Of a DNA stretch of 64,000 bases, positions 45,400-58,130 are shown piece after piece. The stretch covers positions 21,266,001-21,330,000 of the forward strand of contig OZ316891.1 in NCBI GenBank assembly GCA_973895155.1, in the 5' to 3' direction. Under the pieces are notes generated by a model. It ran no database searches and was not told the origin of the DNA. It saw nothing but the letters and a program-made list of their open reading frames with translations. The stretch's first letter is position 1. Each line of letters starts with the position of its first letter. The DNA is from Marsupella aquatica (taxonomy: Eukaryota > Marchantiophyta). The position numbers were made by a program, and so were the translations under genes.

Positions 45400-48300
45400 C
45401 TCTCTTCGCTTCCTTCTCTATGCGTGATTGATTGCCTTAATGTTCCCCCATTTTTCTAGGGCCCTGTAGAGTGCCCGTCCTAATCCCCCCTACGCTCCTG
45501 CCCGAGTATACTGGAATATAACCCAAGTCTCTACCATTTTGTCATCCATTTCTACCTGACTAACTTGGTGTGGTCAACTTTGAGTTTATGGTCTGGCACT
45601 ATTTGTCATTTGCTTCGGCCTGATCTACTTTGTGCCATTGACTTCTTCCTTGTGGAGTCATGGTTTATATATTTTTTCCAATGGAATCATGCTTGCTTCT
45701 TAATAGAGTGAGGCAAAGTCTAGTACTTTGGATGAGAGTTGTGATTAATGATAGAGTATTGGTGTATGTTTTAGCAACTTGGGCAGGAGCGGGGCTAGTA
45801 GGTTTATGTTCTGGCAAACTCGGGCCAGAGTGGACAGCAGCATCAGGGACTGGGACGAACAGTGTGTGTGTGTGGGGGGGGGGGCGGGGGCAGGAAAATG
45901 GGGGAGCATTAACCCAATGTAGATTTAACGTGCGGTAGTACCAGGCTCTACCAGGCTTTCCAGTTCTCTCTGCCCAGTAGGATGTTAAGTAGTCAGTGTG
46001 ATCTTTGGGTGGTTATTCCCTTTTAGTTGTGAGGGATCCCTGGGCTTGTTGGGCTTCGTTGGGGGTTTCCCCTTCCCCTTTACAATTTTTAGGTACTTTG
46101 CCACTAAAGATATCATAATTGCCAATACTTCCACAATTGTTTTTGCTTTTCTAGATGACAAGTTCACCAAGGTAACCACGGGACAATATATGAAAATATA
46201 TAGTGGCATATTTTCCAATACAAATAAAACAGTGACAGTATTGTAAATTCAAGCATCTCTAGTATTGTAAATTCAATCATCTTTAGTGGCAATGTACTTA
46301 AGAGCTGTGCCCCTTTATCGGGTTGCTTTGCCTTTGGGATCCTATCTTCAGGTTTGTTGTTATTGTTCTTTTGCACTATATTATATTACTCGTTCCTTGA
46401 GCGGAAATAGAGGTTAGGACAAAAAAGTACCTTGAGAAAAAAACAGTCCTGACTATTTGTTTTTCATGTCTCCCCCTTCTCTGCCTTTTGTCTCCATGGA
46501 AATAGAGGTTAGGACAAAACAGTACCTTGAAAACAAAAGAATCCTGTCCATTTCTTTTCCATGTCTCCCCCCTGTCTGCCTTTTTGCCTCCACGTTCACT
46601 TTCACTTGTTTATGCCCTTACTTAGAGTGGTTGTTTCGTGTTCATCTCTCCCCTCTATATTTTTTGTCTCCACCCTAACTTTCAATTATGCTCTTTGAAG
46701 TTACAGTTTAGAGATTTCACTCTAGACAGTAGGCTTTTCAAAGTAGCTTTCCATTGCGGAATATTAGTAAGACAAACAACATGACGTGAAGGTTCGGTAT
46801 TGATCTCCTTAATGCCCTTGGTGATTTGATGGAGGTTCAGTATCTCTCTCCTTAATGCCATTTGTGATTTTGAGGGCACTCATTCAAGATTTGGATCACC
46901 TCTTTATCAAAATTATACTCTACTTATATTAAATTAGAAAAAAGAAAAGTCTCTTAGGCCTTTATGTATACAGTAAAGTCCTGTTTAGACTACATTATGG
47001 CATACAATACCCCAAAAAACTAGAGCTTCACCTCGAGTTGTGAGGGGTCATTGCCCATTATGCTCTGGACACAGGACCTTAGTACACTTAAAAGTCTGAG
47101 AGATGTTAAGGTTTTACAACTTGGCAGGCTAGCCAGGTAGCTGGAAATCTCATAACCCCTGGGCCAGCCAGGCAGGGGGTTTAAGGCTCACAACCCATCC
47201 CTGGAAATACAAAGTGAGTACAAATGAGGTTTACATACTCTAAAGAAGGCAGTGCTCAGAAATTACAAACTTACCCCTAAACCCGGAATCTGCACCTTTT
47301 GCAAACCACTCTCTCAAATTTTGTGTGGTTGCTACCAGTACATTTCATGGACTGTGTCTCCAAGTAGATGCAGTGGGTTGGACAGGCAATTATGCTTTTT
47401 TGCTTTTGCAAAAATTGAGACTTTGGTTTAAGCAAACTAAGGCCCTGCCCTTGGGAAGCTAAGGTGTGAGCCACTCTCCCCACAGCCTCTTGCCCTCAGG
47501 GGCTTACAATCAGAATCCCCAGTTTCCAGGCCCTGGAAAGCTTTTGGAATGAATTATGAGTCATAAGCTGGGATAGATGTCCATCCAAACCCTTGAACTT
47601 CAGTCAAGGGATGTCAAGATTACATACAAAGAGTATTTTCATCCATATCAGCCTAGTTAAAATACACATTTTCATATATCGTTTCTATTTATTTTATAAA
47701 AGGGAAAGGCCATGGTCAACCCAATGTATGCCAAGGTCAACTGCTGCAAAGACCAGCGGAGCACATAGGTAAACAAATCGATGGAGCCAGACCACACGCT
47801 AACCGAGAGCTACAGTGCCATGCAAATACACATTTTCATAGATTCTGCAAGATCCAAGAAAAAGGTTTGGGATAGAAGTTCCGCCCAAGCTTACGGCTCC
47901 ATGAATTAGTGACAAATAAATATCTAAAATGCTTTGAAGAAAGGCCAAATTCGACAAAAGTGCAAGCCCCAGGTTCCTGCTTGAAAATCCTACAGTTTAT
48001 CCTAGTATACATGAATTAATTCCTTTCTTAACTTAGTGACACTAACTCCACACAAACAATTAATTACCCATTCTAATCACAATGACGGGTGTTGTTGTCT
48101 CCTGCCATAATACCAACAAATCTCCTTGGCAAGCTTGGCGCCATCCCAGTTACCGATAGCCAGATAAAAGCACAGATTTAAACAGAATAATTAAGTTTAT
48201 CATGGTATCGACTGAACAGGTACACCATATATTGACACATATTGATGTGCAATTTACCTGGAGGCCAGATTGGCCACATTTGGACTGTGATTTAAGAGGT

Positions 48301-49106
48301 CATATATCTTCTTGTCGGCTTTCAAGGCAAAATCATCAACAACATGATGTGAAGGTCTCGACCCAAGTGAGTCTCTACGGTGCATGTGACGTGTGAAATG
48401 ATGTGAAGGTCTCGATTGAAAGTGGGTCTCGATGGGTGCATTTAAAGTGTGAAATGTCAGACAGGGAGCTCAACGGCATTTCACATTTGGTCCTTCCTCC
48501 TGTTTGTTTCAGAGTACAAAAGCTCATTCCAGCAAATCTCTGGGAGACAATTCTCAGCCTCACAGATATATTGGTATGCATTCGTAGCTCCAAGCCTTTC
48601 TGGCTACAGCTTGCAGATCATACTGAGTTCATCAGCAACATTGCCCTCGAGAGGATGCAAGTACCAGAAATCGAAAGACGTGTCTTCTATTCAACACACA
48701 TACCCTAGGGGAGAGTACAAATTACGTAAGAGGAAACGAGGACGAGAAAAACAAAAACAACTGTGGAAGCCATCAATCACAAGAGCAGGAACCTTTTATT
48801 AAATTGCTATAATGATGAATGTAACCTAACTAAGATAAATGTTGCCAAAGCAAAACATTAATTTGCAAAGAACTGCAAATCACTAGCTATGGCAATTGTG
48901 TGTCCTAATCAAATCTCAATACAATCTAGCTGACGCCGTTGCTTTTGATAATCTCTTTCTACAATCTAACATTACTACAAGGTCTTTGACCTTACGTACG
49001 AAATCTTTGTCGTATACCATGTAATGCAAGAATTATGATTTATCTATACAATATGGAATCCATTCTCAGCAAGGAACATCTGTACTTCTAGGCTGACAAT
49101 GAGAAA
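45400..49106. other. Intergenic, repeats only
   Basis: No gene is recognised. Contents include a G run near 45,876-45,890, a block at 46,160-46,300 related to 20,510-20,640, a tandem duplication at 46,403-46,593, and a 55-bp duplication near 48,343-48,455 (GATGTGAAGGTCTCGA). The frames at 48,403-48,802 have no motif. Confidence 0.45.
46403..46593. repeat. 95-bp tandem duplication
   Basis: Two copies share GGAAATAGAGGTTAGGACAA, AGTACCTTGA, TTTTTCATGTCTCCCCC and CTGCCTTTT with minor differences. Confidence 0.9.
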
Positions 49107-50963
49107 TCACGATTGACTGGTTTCTAATGAATGCTCTGCAGTCCCATTGAGACCGCGACTGTACACACTCGAGATCACCGGCTTCCCGGGTTTTAAAGGG
49201 ACCATGCTATGATCCGTTGTCAGCTGTACCCCCTCCTGCGTGAGATTATATAGACATGTCTGAAAGTAGGGCGCAAGATCATTGATACGCAGCCCATTCA
49301 AATTGTTATATGGACACGAATACCTTACCTCAGCTGTCTGGTAGCATAAATCAACAGTCGTGTCCCTCTCACAAGCAGGAAGATCATCACCCTCTCTAGT
49401 CTCGATCTTCCATGGAATTAGAGAGCCATAGGCCTGGCCCAACCCTCCAAATGTGGAGATGGGAGTGTTGAGCAGAGTGTCTGAGAAACTGAGAAGAAAA
49501 ATCTCTACCAGTGACTGGGCATCCACATCCACTCCAAATGCCTGCACAGAATTGCTGGTAAGTTGGATCAAAGTTACGTTGTCTCCAGACACCAGAGGTC
49601 TAGACAAGTACACATTCGTCATGTGGTCCTGGAACCCAGTGTAGAGCGAGGCGACAAAAACTTGTACAGCCTTTTTACCCCGCGGTTCAGGAAACGGGGT
49701 ACCACTTGCATTTGTTTGCAGAGCAGGAAAAATGCCATTCTCAATAGCGCAGGACATGATGCGCTCGTTGAAGATGTCATTCATCTGGTCGTATTGAACC
49801 CTCCCATAGTAGTACCGGACCTGAATGCCCACTCTGTGATCTACCTTTGGAAAATGAGCCTTCTCAGTTTCGACCACTTTCTCCCACACATGATCCTGTG
49901 GCAGCATGATGGTCCTCAGCATCTGCGTGAGCACAAATCTGCCAGGGAAGAGAGCATCCAAAGTCTTGCGAAAGGTTGGCACTGCGAAGAACTTCGGAAT
50001 GGTGTAAATGCACCCGGTGAAGTAGAGCCATGTGACTCCATAGAAACTGGATTGTTCTTTGTCGCAGAAGAACCTGTTGTCCGGATGGTACTGAGAAAGC
50101 TCCATGCTTGCAGCAAACACATTTGACTGGGGAGAGTCCAAATACGCAGAGGTGTTATTGGTCATCCCTTCATCCAGCTCCGCGTACAAATCCTTGTAGA
50201 AAACCCAGATGTGCTGGGCCTCGTCTGACCAGGGGTAAAACGAGAACGGGCTGTAGGAATCCAAATCCCATGAAGAACCAGAGAAGGGCTCGCACATGAG
50301 GGTGGTCATCAGGTTGCTTTGGGGGACCAATACCACTCTCTGAGTCAAAATCGCATACAGAATAACACTTGTGACGGATAAGATCCTGTTGGAGAGCCCA
50401 GCAGGGATGCCAAAATCAATGTCAGCAACTGCAAACTTACAGCCTGAGCTGGTATTCATCTCTAGGAACTGCTCTCTGAGGTTGCCACCTAATTTCTGCA
50501 TACAAGTCCGGTGGAGTGTACTGTACTCCTGCAGAACCATATCCCAGAGAGGATTGTCCGCCATATCCCTCACATCCTTCCTCCTAGCGTACATAGGAGT
50601 GAGCTCTACACGACTTCGGCAAGGGTTGGTGCGAGTCCAGTTCTGATAGTCCTCATGACTAAAGATTGGCGGGTCCACCCCATTATTGGCAGCTCGAGCT
50701 GCTGCTCTGGTTGCTTCCAGCAACTCTAGGACACTCTTAGGAACGTCCGGTCTAGGTAGCGTGTTATGGACAAGAGACTCAACATGTTTGCTCTCTATGA
50801 CGCTCTTGAGATGGCGGATCTCGTGGGTCCTGCTTGACAATAGCCTAAAACTGAAAACGGAGCTCAGGAAGGTAACCATTAAGATGCAGGATGCTAACTG
50901 TATCCTCAGTCCCGTGTTCATGGTCATCTTCGTTGACGTGTTCATAATCATCTTAACTGACAT
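49107..50963 (-). CDS. GT37 fucosyltransferase (xyloglucan FUT1-like), type II membrane protein
   Basis: A 618-residue single-exon frame encodes a plant cell-wall fucosyltransferase of family GT37. These enzymes move fucose from GDP-fucose to xyloglucan, arabinogalactan or other glycans in the Golgi. Near the N-terminus a hydrophobic anchor (about 21-39, IQLASCILMVTFLSSVFSF) follows a short basic-polar tail, typical of Golgi type II proteins; residues 40-100 form the stem. The catalytic part shows PAGLSNRILSVTSVILYAIL (188-207), CEPFSGSSWDLD (224-235), FFCDKEQSSFYGVTWLYF (298-315) and HRVGIQVRYY (376-385), the conserved nucleotide-sugar motif region. STFGGLGQAYGSLIPW lies near residue 515. 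Several early methionines (1, 5, 7, 13, 15) make the exact start uncertain. The acceptor cannot be named from sequence. No cell-wall genes lie beside it. Confidence 0.93.
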   Translation of the reverse strand: MSVKMIMNTSTKMTMNTGLRIQLASCILMVTFLSSVFSFRLLSSRTHEIRHLKSVIESKHVESLVHNTLPRPDVPKSVLELLEATRAAARAANNGVDPPIFSHEDYQNWTRTNPCRSRVELTPMYARRKDVRDMADNPLWDMVLQEYSTLHRTCMQKLGGNLREQFLEMNTSSGCKFAVADIDFGIPAGLSNRILSVTSVILYAILTQRVVLVPQSNLMTTLMCEPFSGSSWDLDSYSPFSFYPWSDEAQHIWVFYKDLYAELDEGMTNNTSAYLDSPQSNVFAASMELSQYHPDNRFFCDKEQSSFYGVTWLYFTGCIYTIPKFFAVPTFRKTLDALFPGRFVLTQMLRTIMLPQDHVWEKVVETEKAHFPKVDHRVGIQVRYYYGRVQYDQMNDIFNERIMSCAIENGIFPALQTNASGTPFPEPRGKKAVQVFVASLYTGFQDHMTNVYLSRPLVSGDNVTLIQLTSNSVQAFGVDVDAQSLVEIFLLSFSDTLLNTPISTFGGLGQAYGSLIPWKIETREGDDLPACERDTTVDLCYQTAEVRYSCPYNNLNGLRINDLAPYFQTCLYNLTQEGVQLTTDHSMVPLKPGKPVISSVYSRGLNGTAEHSLETSQS

Positions 50964-53440
50964 TTCAACGCCGTTGCCAATAAAAGTGTCACTAATCTAA
51001 GACCTGTTTCATGAAATCCACCGAAATGCGTGGTTCATATAGTTCCGGGAACGAGAAAAATAATTCTAGCAGAAGTGGAGACCACACCATCTCCAAGACA
51101 TCTCTCGCTCGGAATTCCGTCCACATCCAACCGGCCGGACTTCGAATGAATCCAAACAAGAAGTGATGTGGCTGCCAGTGACTGTTGCCGCGGTCGAACA
51201 GCAGAACCCTCCAGCTGGTCGATCCCGTCGAATAAAGTCTTGAGGTCTAAAACCCTCTGACGGACTTCCTCTCTAAGACGAGCTCTCGATTTCAAGCAGT
51301 TAACCTTGCAGCACATATTTCTGTCTCGTCCACGTGCTGTAAATATGGCGAAAGACGTAGGTGCCGCAGCCAAGTACTTCCGTCATCGTCCCGAACACCA
51401 GTACAGCTGACCATCTTACCATCTGCCCGTAAAACCACACGTGAAGCAGCTAAACCTGCTCAATCCCACTTTGCGTTTCCCACATTCACCCTTCAGAAAC
51501 GAGCCACGGTGAACCTCGATGAGCGGACAACTTTACAAGATCCGAGCTCAAGCAGAACAATAATCAGCAACTGCGTGGGAAAACCGACAGACTCGACAGC
51601 CCCCGGAGCCCATCACCCTATTACTTTGTAGAAACGATCAATTCAAATTTCCTGTACAAGTATACGAAGAAGTGTGACGGCAAGTTCTTCGCGAGACGCG
51701 ACACACAAACGGGAGGCAGGCGCTTGGAAAGGAGATATTCCCTAGTCTAAGACACTACTTTTCACCCAAGTATGACGAAGACTTCAATTGCACAATAAAA
51801 AATTCCTTCCGTGGCCAACGTGTAGGAAACGACAACGCCACAAGGGTGAGATGTATAATATGAGGTCCGTCTCGGCAAAACTGAACATTCACCTCACACT
51901 AAGGCACACACGATGACTGTCACATCCCCTATGGCTTGACCAAGCAATATGCACTGGCGACGAGGAAATTGTGATCTTCTCTATAACGCTACACAGAACC
52001 AGTAACCCGAATAGGGATCGCAATCAGACGAAACTTTCACAATCGAAGCCTAAATCTAAGAATTGATGCAGGACACAAATTTACTCACTTCAAGTACTAT
52101 TGGGTACAGGAAGAAACCGTACACGAAGTTGGACAAAAATGACTACCTTGTCCAGGCCGACACGCCAGAAGGAGGTTTTCACAATGTTGGCCAGAGCTTG
52201 ACAGGCCATAACTGCACATTTCTCCAAAACGATGAGCTTCGATTTGTAATTAAATTCCGAAACGATAAGCTAAGCATCGACTCCAGCGCAGAGCTCTGGC
52301 ATCAAGCAATAACAATCCCGCCCAAGCAGTGCAGAGAAAGCGAAGAAAATCCACACTACGACAGCGTACAGCAGCGCCAACCCAATTCGGTTGGTTTCAC
52401 AACCGATTAGAGTAACACAGCTGTGTGACAAAACCTCAAATACTTTCCGTAATGCAGAGCTCTAGAAATATAACAGACATCTCACGTCACCGGCAGTCAG
52501 ATATATCTGCATCTAGAACTGTAACTGACGTCTCACGTGACCAGCAGCCAGATAGATAGATAGGGTCCGGCATACCATTTTGAGTCCGCACACCCTGCCC
52601 TGTCGATCGTCAAACAAGTCCACGTCTGCCGGTAGAACCACAAGTGAACCACCGAAACCTCCTCAATCCCGCTGTCAGTGCATTCCCCGCATTCACCTTC
52701 CAAAAACGAGCCAAATTTCCTGCGCGACCGGATATGTGCTCGTCGATGCGCCGCTACACGGCGGGACTACTTTACAAGCTCCAAGCTGAAGCAGCACAAG
52801 AGAGTGCAACCAGCTATGTGGAAACTCCAACACAAATCAAATCCCCAAGCACAGCGAATGAGAGCTCAAACGCACGAGACGATCTCTTCCCGAACCGACT
52901 GCTTCAACGCAACCACTTCCTCTAGCAGACAACGTGAGACCGAGCTTATTGCGGACCAGCACATCAAACCAATCCCAACACCCGCCTTCTTCATTCCCCC
53001 TTCGCTTTTCCGCCCTCATCTACAGTACTACATCCTCCTCCCTCAAATCGAATCAGCAGCCAGCGGGGAGAGATGCGGCCCGTGAGTCAGTCGTGCGCAC
53101 TTGTCAAGGGATGGAGGCGCATCGATCTCCAGAGTAAAAAGTTGCAACCGCCAGAGAGCTCGAGCTCGAGAGCGAGAGCGAATGATGAATAGTTTCTTCA
53201 GCAGTAGCAAGAGCAGGAGCAGCTGACGAGGCGCCACTCGAGGAGGCGAAGGAGCCGGGCAGCGCGGAGATGGCAGAGGTGTTCGATTTTCGTGTGAGGA
53301 AATCGATGCGCTCTCTCTCCATTGCTCAGATCTCGGTGTACATGCTATCTCGGCAGGGCTCGAGCCTCGAGAGCACGATTGCACGGACGTAAAGGATAAT
53401 GGCGGTTTAGTCTGGTCCACGGAATTGTACATCAAAATAT
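50964..53440. other. Upstream region of the fucosyltransferase, no gene called
   Basis: Several frames are open but lack motifs. The minus-strand frame ending at 51,035 begins with TTG, not ATG. A short plus frame at 53,271-53,393 (41 codons, MAEVFDFRVRKSMRS) has a good start context but no recognisable family. GA and GAGCTCGA words occur near 53,160. Confidence 0.4.
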
Positions 53441-53559
53441 GACATGTGTACGGCAAATTTCCATCATACCGTAATAAACCTCCTCTTTATTTTCTTTAGA
53501 TCAATGCACACCATATGTTACCCCCGGTTTGACCTGTCAAACTGGCCCAAAAACGAAGT

Positions 53560-53770
53560 CAAATCGACAAACTGGTCTCCCGGAGTTGGGGTCGGGTCCG
53601 GGTGTGAGGACGGAGCCGGGCCGGGTGTTAGGGGGTTTGGGATGGGGTCAGGAGGAGTCTGGGCCCGGACCGGGCCAAGGTCGGCAGGGTTTGTGATTGG
53701 GTCGGGAGGAGTCTGGGAATACCAAACAAGTAAATACCAGAGGGTTAGGGTTTAGGGTTTAGGAGTCGAG
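53560..53770. repeat. G-rich imperfect repeats ending in telomere-like motif
   Basis: GGAGTCTGGG and GGGTCGGG words recur about every 50 bp. The stretch ends in AGGGTTAGGGTTTAGGGTTTAGG (53,741-53,763), about three units of the plant telomere repeat TTTAGGG. Confidence 0.75.
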
Positions 53771-54535
53771 AGGAGTCTGGTAGAGAGATGTGCAGTAAGT
53801 GATGTATATGGGCTTTGGATGATGTTGTTGTTCATGACATTTCTTGATTTGAGTGTTATATCTAACAAGATGCAGATTGTTTTGCAATTGTGAAGAAAGA
53901 GAAAGCAAGAATAATGCAATCCATACTCACTTGATTGATACAAATCAAGAACAATTTTGAAAATCATTTTACACTCATGAGGATGATTTACTCCTTTGTG
54001 TGAAGCAATATTTGCAACACTGTTTGCCTGCTCTGGAGGGTGACATGAGTCCTGACCTTTTCTTGGGGCCCATTCCTAATACTATGGGCAAGGTGTGTAT
54101 AATCTCAAGTATAAGGTTTCTCAGGATCATGGTGGGAAGTGGTTGAGTAATATGTTGAGTTTAATTGGATTGCCTAGTGATCTGTTTTCAAACCGAAGTG
54201 GAAGGTCCCCTTTAGTCACTTGTATGGCTGCCAAAGGAGTACTAGATGAAGTGGGATGATGATCAATGGCCACCACACAAACAATGGATACTCAAGGACG
54301 GTATGATCACACACAGGAGTTGAAAATGAATGTTGTTGTCCTTGTTTATGCTAATCCAAATGTTGATGAGGAGGGGGCGCGGCCTTGATGGAAGTGTCCA
54401 AGAAATTTGTGGAGGAGAAGGTGGTCAGCAACTCAGGTCTTCTCAAATCATTCATTGACAAGGTCAGCATAAAATTGAATCTGCACCTGTCGCGTATGAA
54501 TCCAAGACTTCAGGTATTTTGGTGATTTCCAAATC

Positions 54536-55900
54536 TTGATGCTTGATATCTTCTTGTTGTTCATGTTCATTTCAGAGTCTGATTTATGGTCCTATTGGTG
54601 GCAGGAAGCAAGCAGTGGAAAAGCAAGTGAAGAACTTGCACTTAACAAGGGCAACGACAAGGAAGTTCAAAAAATTCAAGAATCTTGCATGAATTGTTTT
54701 TTTTTAAGACTCTCCAGCTGGTCTAACAAACAGTTCTCTTTCACAGGTTGTGTTCTTCTCATCAAGCAAGTCCTACAGTCAATGACAGTCTACCACATGA
54801 TGTATACTTACATTGCAGGCAGCCTTTCTAAACAGATTTGTCAAACTTGTGAAGATTTTCTATGGGGATATAATAAAGACGGAGGCATGAAGACTCCCCT
54901 TGTTTCTTGGGATCGGATGTGTTGCAGGAAGCAGGACGGTGGCCTTGGGTTCAAAGATATTCAACCGCAAGCTTTGGCCCTGCTTGCCAGATGGACGGTC
55001 ATAATGATAACGGACCCAAAGTTGGACTAGACAAAGCTTTTTTCTGCTAATATCAGATTGGTCGCTTGGAATCAGTCGGTTCTCCTAAGAGAGTCGGGAT
55101 CCACTCCTATGGACAGATTCCCTTGTTCATCCCCCTTGGGTTTCCATGGTATGAATTATACTGAGGATATATGGCGGGCTTGGTATCAGATCTGGGAGTA
55201 CTTGCACTGGCACTCTAACTCCCTTCCCCTTCCTACCCGATGGCATATAGATGACCTCCTCAGAATATTTTTCCGTTCTCAGAGTCTCTCCATAGCTATT
55301 CTCCCAATCAGTTCTTCTGCTTGCTCCAGGTTACATATAAGATCTATTTTTGATCTTTGGGTCTGGCATGATGACATCTAGATAGACTTCTCATTCAAAA
55401 TCTCTCACCTACGTGGCATTGGGGCTTTGACCTCCATTGTTCTCTCTAACATTCTCTGCTATTTTCAAGATGGACCTCAACCATCCGGCTCTTCTTCTTT
55501 TGTTCATTCACAGTGCTATTGGAAGGGATTAATAAACATCACCATTCCCCTCGTTCTCTAAGGAGTGTTCAGGCATACAAGTATATTGATAGGTCGATCT
55601 GGAGATGACATCTGTTCATTGAACATCCGGTGGGGAACACCTGACTCCAGTTCACTTGGCAGAGAAGATGGAGGCGGATTTGGAGGTTGGACTTGTCACA
55701 TTGTGCGAAGATATTTCTCTGGCAGGTCCTTGCTACTGGTTTGTTCACGGGTCAGAGAGCTTTTCAATGCAGCCATGGGGATGACATGTGCCCTTTTTGC
55801 CATAGTTGCCCTGAAGATATCAAGCACATTTTTGTTTCCTGTACTCAAGCATCTTAGCCTAGAATCGGACCACATGGTTCTATGAACGGGCTCCTGCTAT
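54536..55900 (+). pseudogene. LINE (non-LTR) reverse transcriptase C-terminus and zf-RVT, broken
   Basis: Near 54,720-55,010 the translation has LIKQVLQSMTVYHMMYT, ICQTCEDFLWGYNKDGG and PLVSWDRMCCRKQDGGLGFK, the block after the catalytic core in plant L1-type LINEs. Further on, in another frame (55,700-55,850), come KIFLWQVLATGLFTGQRAF and CPFCHSCPEDIKHIFVSC, the zf-RVT zinc-binding domain with its C-x2-C-H-C pattern. Stops and frame changes separate these parts, and the endonuclease and catalytic RT parts are absent upstream. It is a 5'-truncated, decayed insertion, the common fate of LINEs. The boundaries are uncertain. Confidence 0.8.
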
Positions 55901-58120
55901 TCTTTGCTCCCGGGTGGCCAATCCCTCACCACCATGCTCGACCTGGCTCTAGGGAGATCTCCTTGACTATCGGCCCGTATTTTTGTTATCTATCAAACTC
56001 TGTGGTTACTATGGAAAAATTGTAACTCCCATCACTTTTAGGGATTATCTGTTGTATATTCGCCTTCAGCAGCCTCTTCCGCTGCTCTTGAGCATAAACA
56101 CTCTCTTGCCTTGGTTTGGACTCTGAAAAAAAGAGACTGCACTACACTGAGAAATATATCCCGAGTCCCTTGCAAATCGTCTCCCTTGTTAACCTCTCTC
56201 TTTCTGTGTCTATCCTTCCCCATCACATCTCTAAATATGTTGTTTTTTTGTTTATAGATTCCCTCACCCCCCATCTGTTTGTTTATCCTCGGCCATCCGG
56301 TTATGGTTTCACACCAGATCATGATCGCTCTTCTCCTATCTATCCCTGGTTTGATGGCTTTCCTTTTGTCCTCCCTGGCGGGCTCCTTGGGTGCCCATCG
56401 ATGGGTTCACATTCTGCGACCCTGGTTATCCATCTGGGAGGTTGGGTTGGTATTGGTTCCTCGTAGCTCTCATTCTCTCGGGTTGATATATGTGTAATAT
56501 TTTTGGGTATGTGCAATCACTAATTGGCTGCCTCCCATCTTCTGTCCTTTCCCCGACCTCTCTTTGTAACCGTGTTCTTCCGCTCAATGGGGAAGGTTGC
56601 TCTCCCCTTTTTCTTTCTTGCTATGCCAACCATGGATCTGCTCTGCTCTCTTCTATTTGAGTGTTGGATCTAGTATGCTTTGGATCATCGTTAAGAAGAT
56701 AGTATATATGTCTCTTGGCAGGTTAGATATTGCTATCTTCTGCCACTCTCCTTTTTTATTACTCTCACATGGACTATTATCATTTGTCAACGTCAGTGTA
56801 TAGGATTCTAATTTAGTGTAGTGTAGCTTGGTTCATCAATATAGTAGGTAGTTTCTACTTATGAGATGTTTGATTTGCTCGGCTGCATATTGATTGGATC
56901 TCTGGCCTTGGTCTCCGGGTTGGGCTTGGGCATTCTCCTTGAGCCCATCAGTCTTAAGTAATATGCGGAGTAAGTGCAAACGCTTGAAGGTTGGTTTCTA
57001 TAAATTTTGAACTAATAATTATTAATATTACCAGTAACAAGATAACTTTTTTTTATAGAAAAACAGAAATAACAAGGGGTAAGAGGGACGGGTTCACGGT
57101 TGCAGTGGGGATTGCAGGGGGCTTCACTAATTTTACTTGGACTGAGGGCCCAGGGGGCACTCTCCATTCTCCCCGTCGGCTATCATATTTGGACAATGGC
57201 GAGTGCAAACGAATAGTTCTGAGTCCCATGGTTTTCTAGAGTCTTTTTGTTGACTACAAAGATTTTTTGCATCATGCTGCCATCCGGTCACCCATTTATA
57301 GAGTATACGTTGGCCTGCCACATCATTTTTCCTTGCTGTCTTGGGGATGGAAGCTACGGACTATATGACTCCCTCAATAACAAAAATGGCATGGTCAACT
57401 TTTTCCTTGTTTCGCGTTCACACAGAGCCACATTGACTAAATCTCATTTGGTTCGCTATCTGCTATGTGATGGAGGTTCCTCGGTTTTGTCCTGGCCAAG
57501 GGTACCAGATAATGCCTCGAGCTTGGAGGACACAACAGTGGATCGGGTTTGTCCCTTTGGTCACAGATGTATTCTGTGGGGCTCTCTTTGTTGGCGAACC
57601 AGATTTTATCCTTGTATAAGGGTACCATGTGAATTAAGCTGATACAAGAGAAAAGATAATAGGACAACAGTGCATTGGGGCCAGGTGGGATGGAGAAGAT
57701 GATATGGTGCCAGGGGAGATGGAGATTTGCCGGGACCCAGCCTGGATCCGGGTTGGTCTCTGTCGGTGTGTGCGGTTCTTGGATGCTTTCTCGCTGGGTA
57801 GTTAGTGGTTCTCTTCTTAGGGTGCCTCCTTTCCCCCCATGCCAGCTTGCCCCCTTTTTTGGCAGGCTGGTTGGGAGGTCCCTTTCTCCTTTTCTATGGG
57901 TGTGCTCCCTCTCTCAGCCCCCTTAATTGGTTTTTTCTATTCCCTGTCCTCCTTTTCAGGTGGGATTTTGTTTTATGGTTCCTTGGAAAGAAGGCGGGAA
58001 AGAAGGACAAGGAAGTTTGTAGTCTGTCAGTATTTCAGTGCAATGTAATTTAGGTTAATGTGTTTCTTGTGCTAATTATGTGTTGTTTCTCTCACTGGTT
58101 TTCTATGAATTGCATCAGTC
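55901..58120. other. LINE 3' region and unassigned sequence
   Basis: Pyrimidine-rich blocks (CTCCCTTTTTC and similar) recur near 56,600 and 57,840-57,960. No protein family is recognised; part is probably the decayed LINE tail. Confidence 0.35.
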
Positions 58121-58130
58121 CAACTAACCT

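Noticed and set aside
49453-50729. Plus-strand frames over the fucosyltransferase
   Set aside because: They are antisense shadows of a strong coding frame.
51035-51373. 112-codon frame upstream of the fucosyltransferase
   Set aside because: It begins with TTG, has no domain and is probably leader or intergenic.
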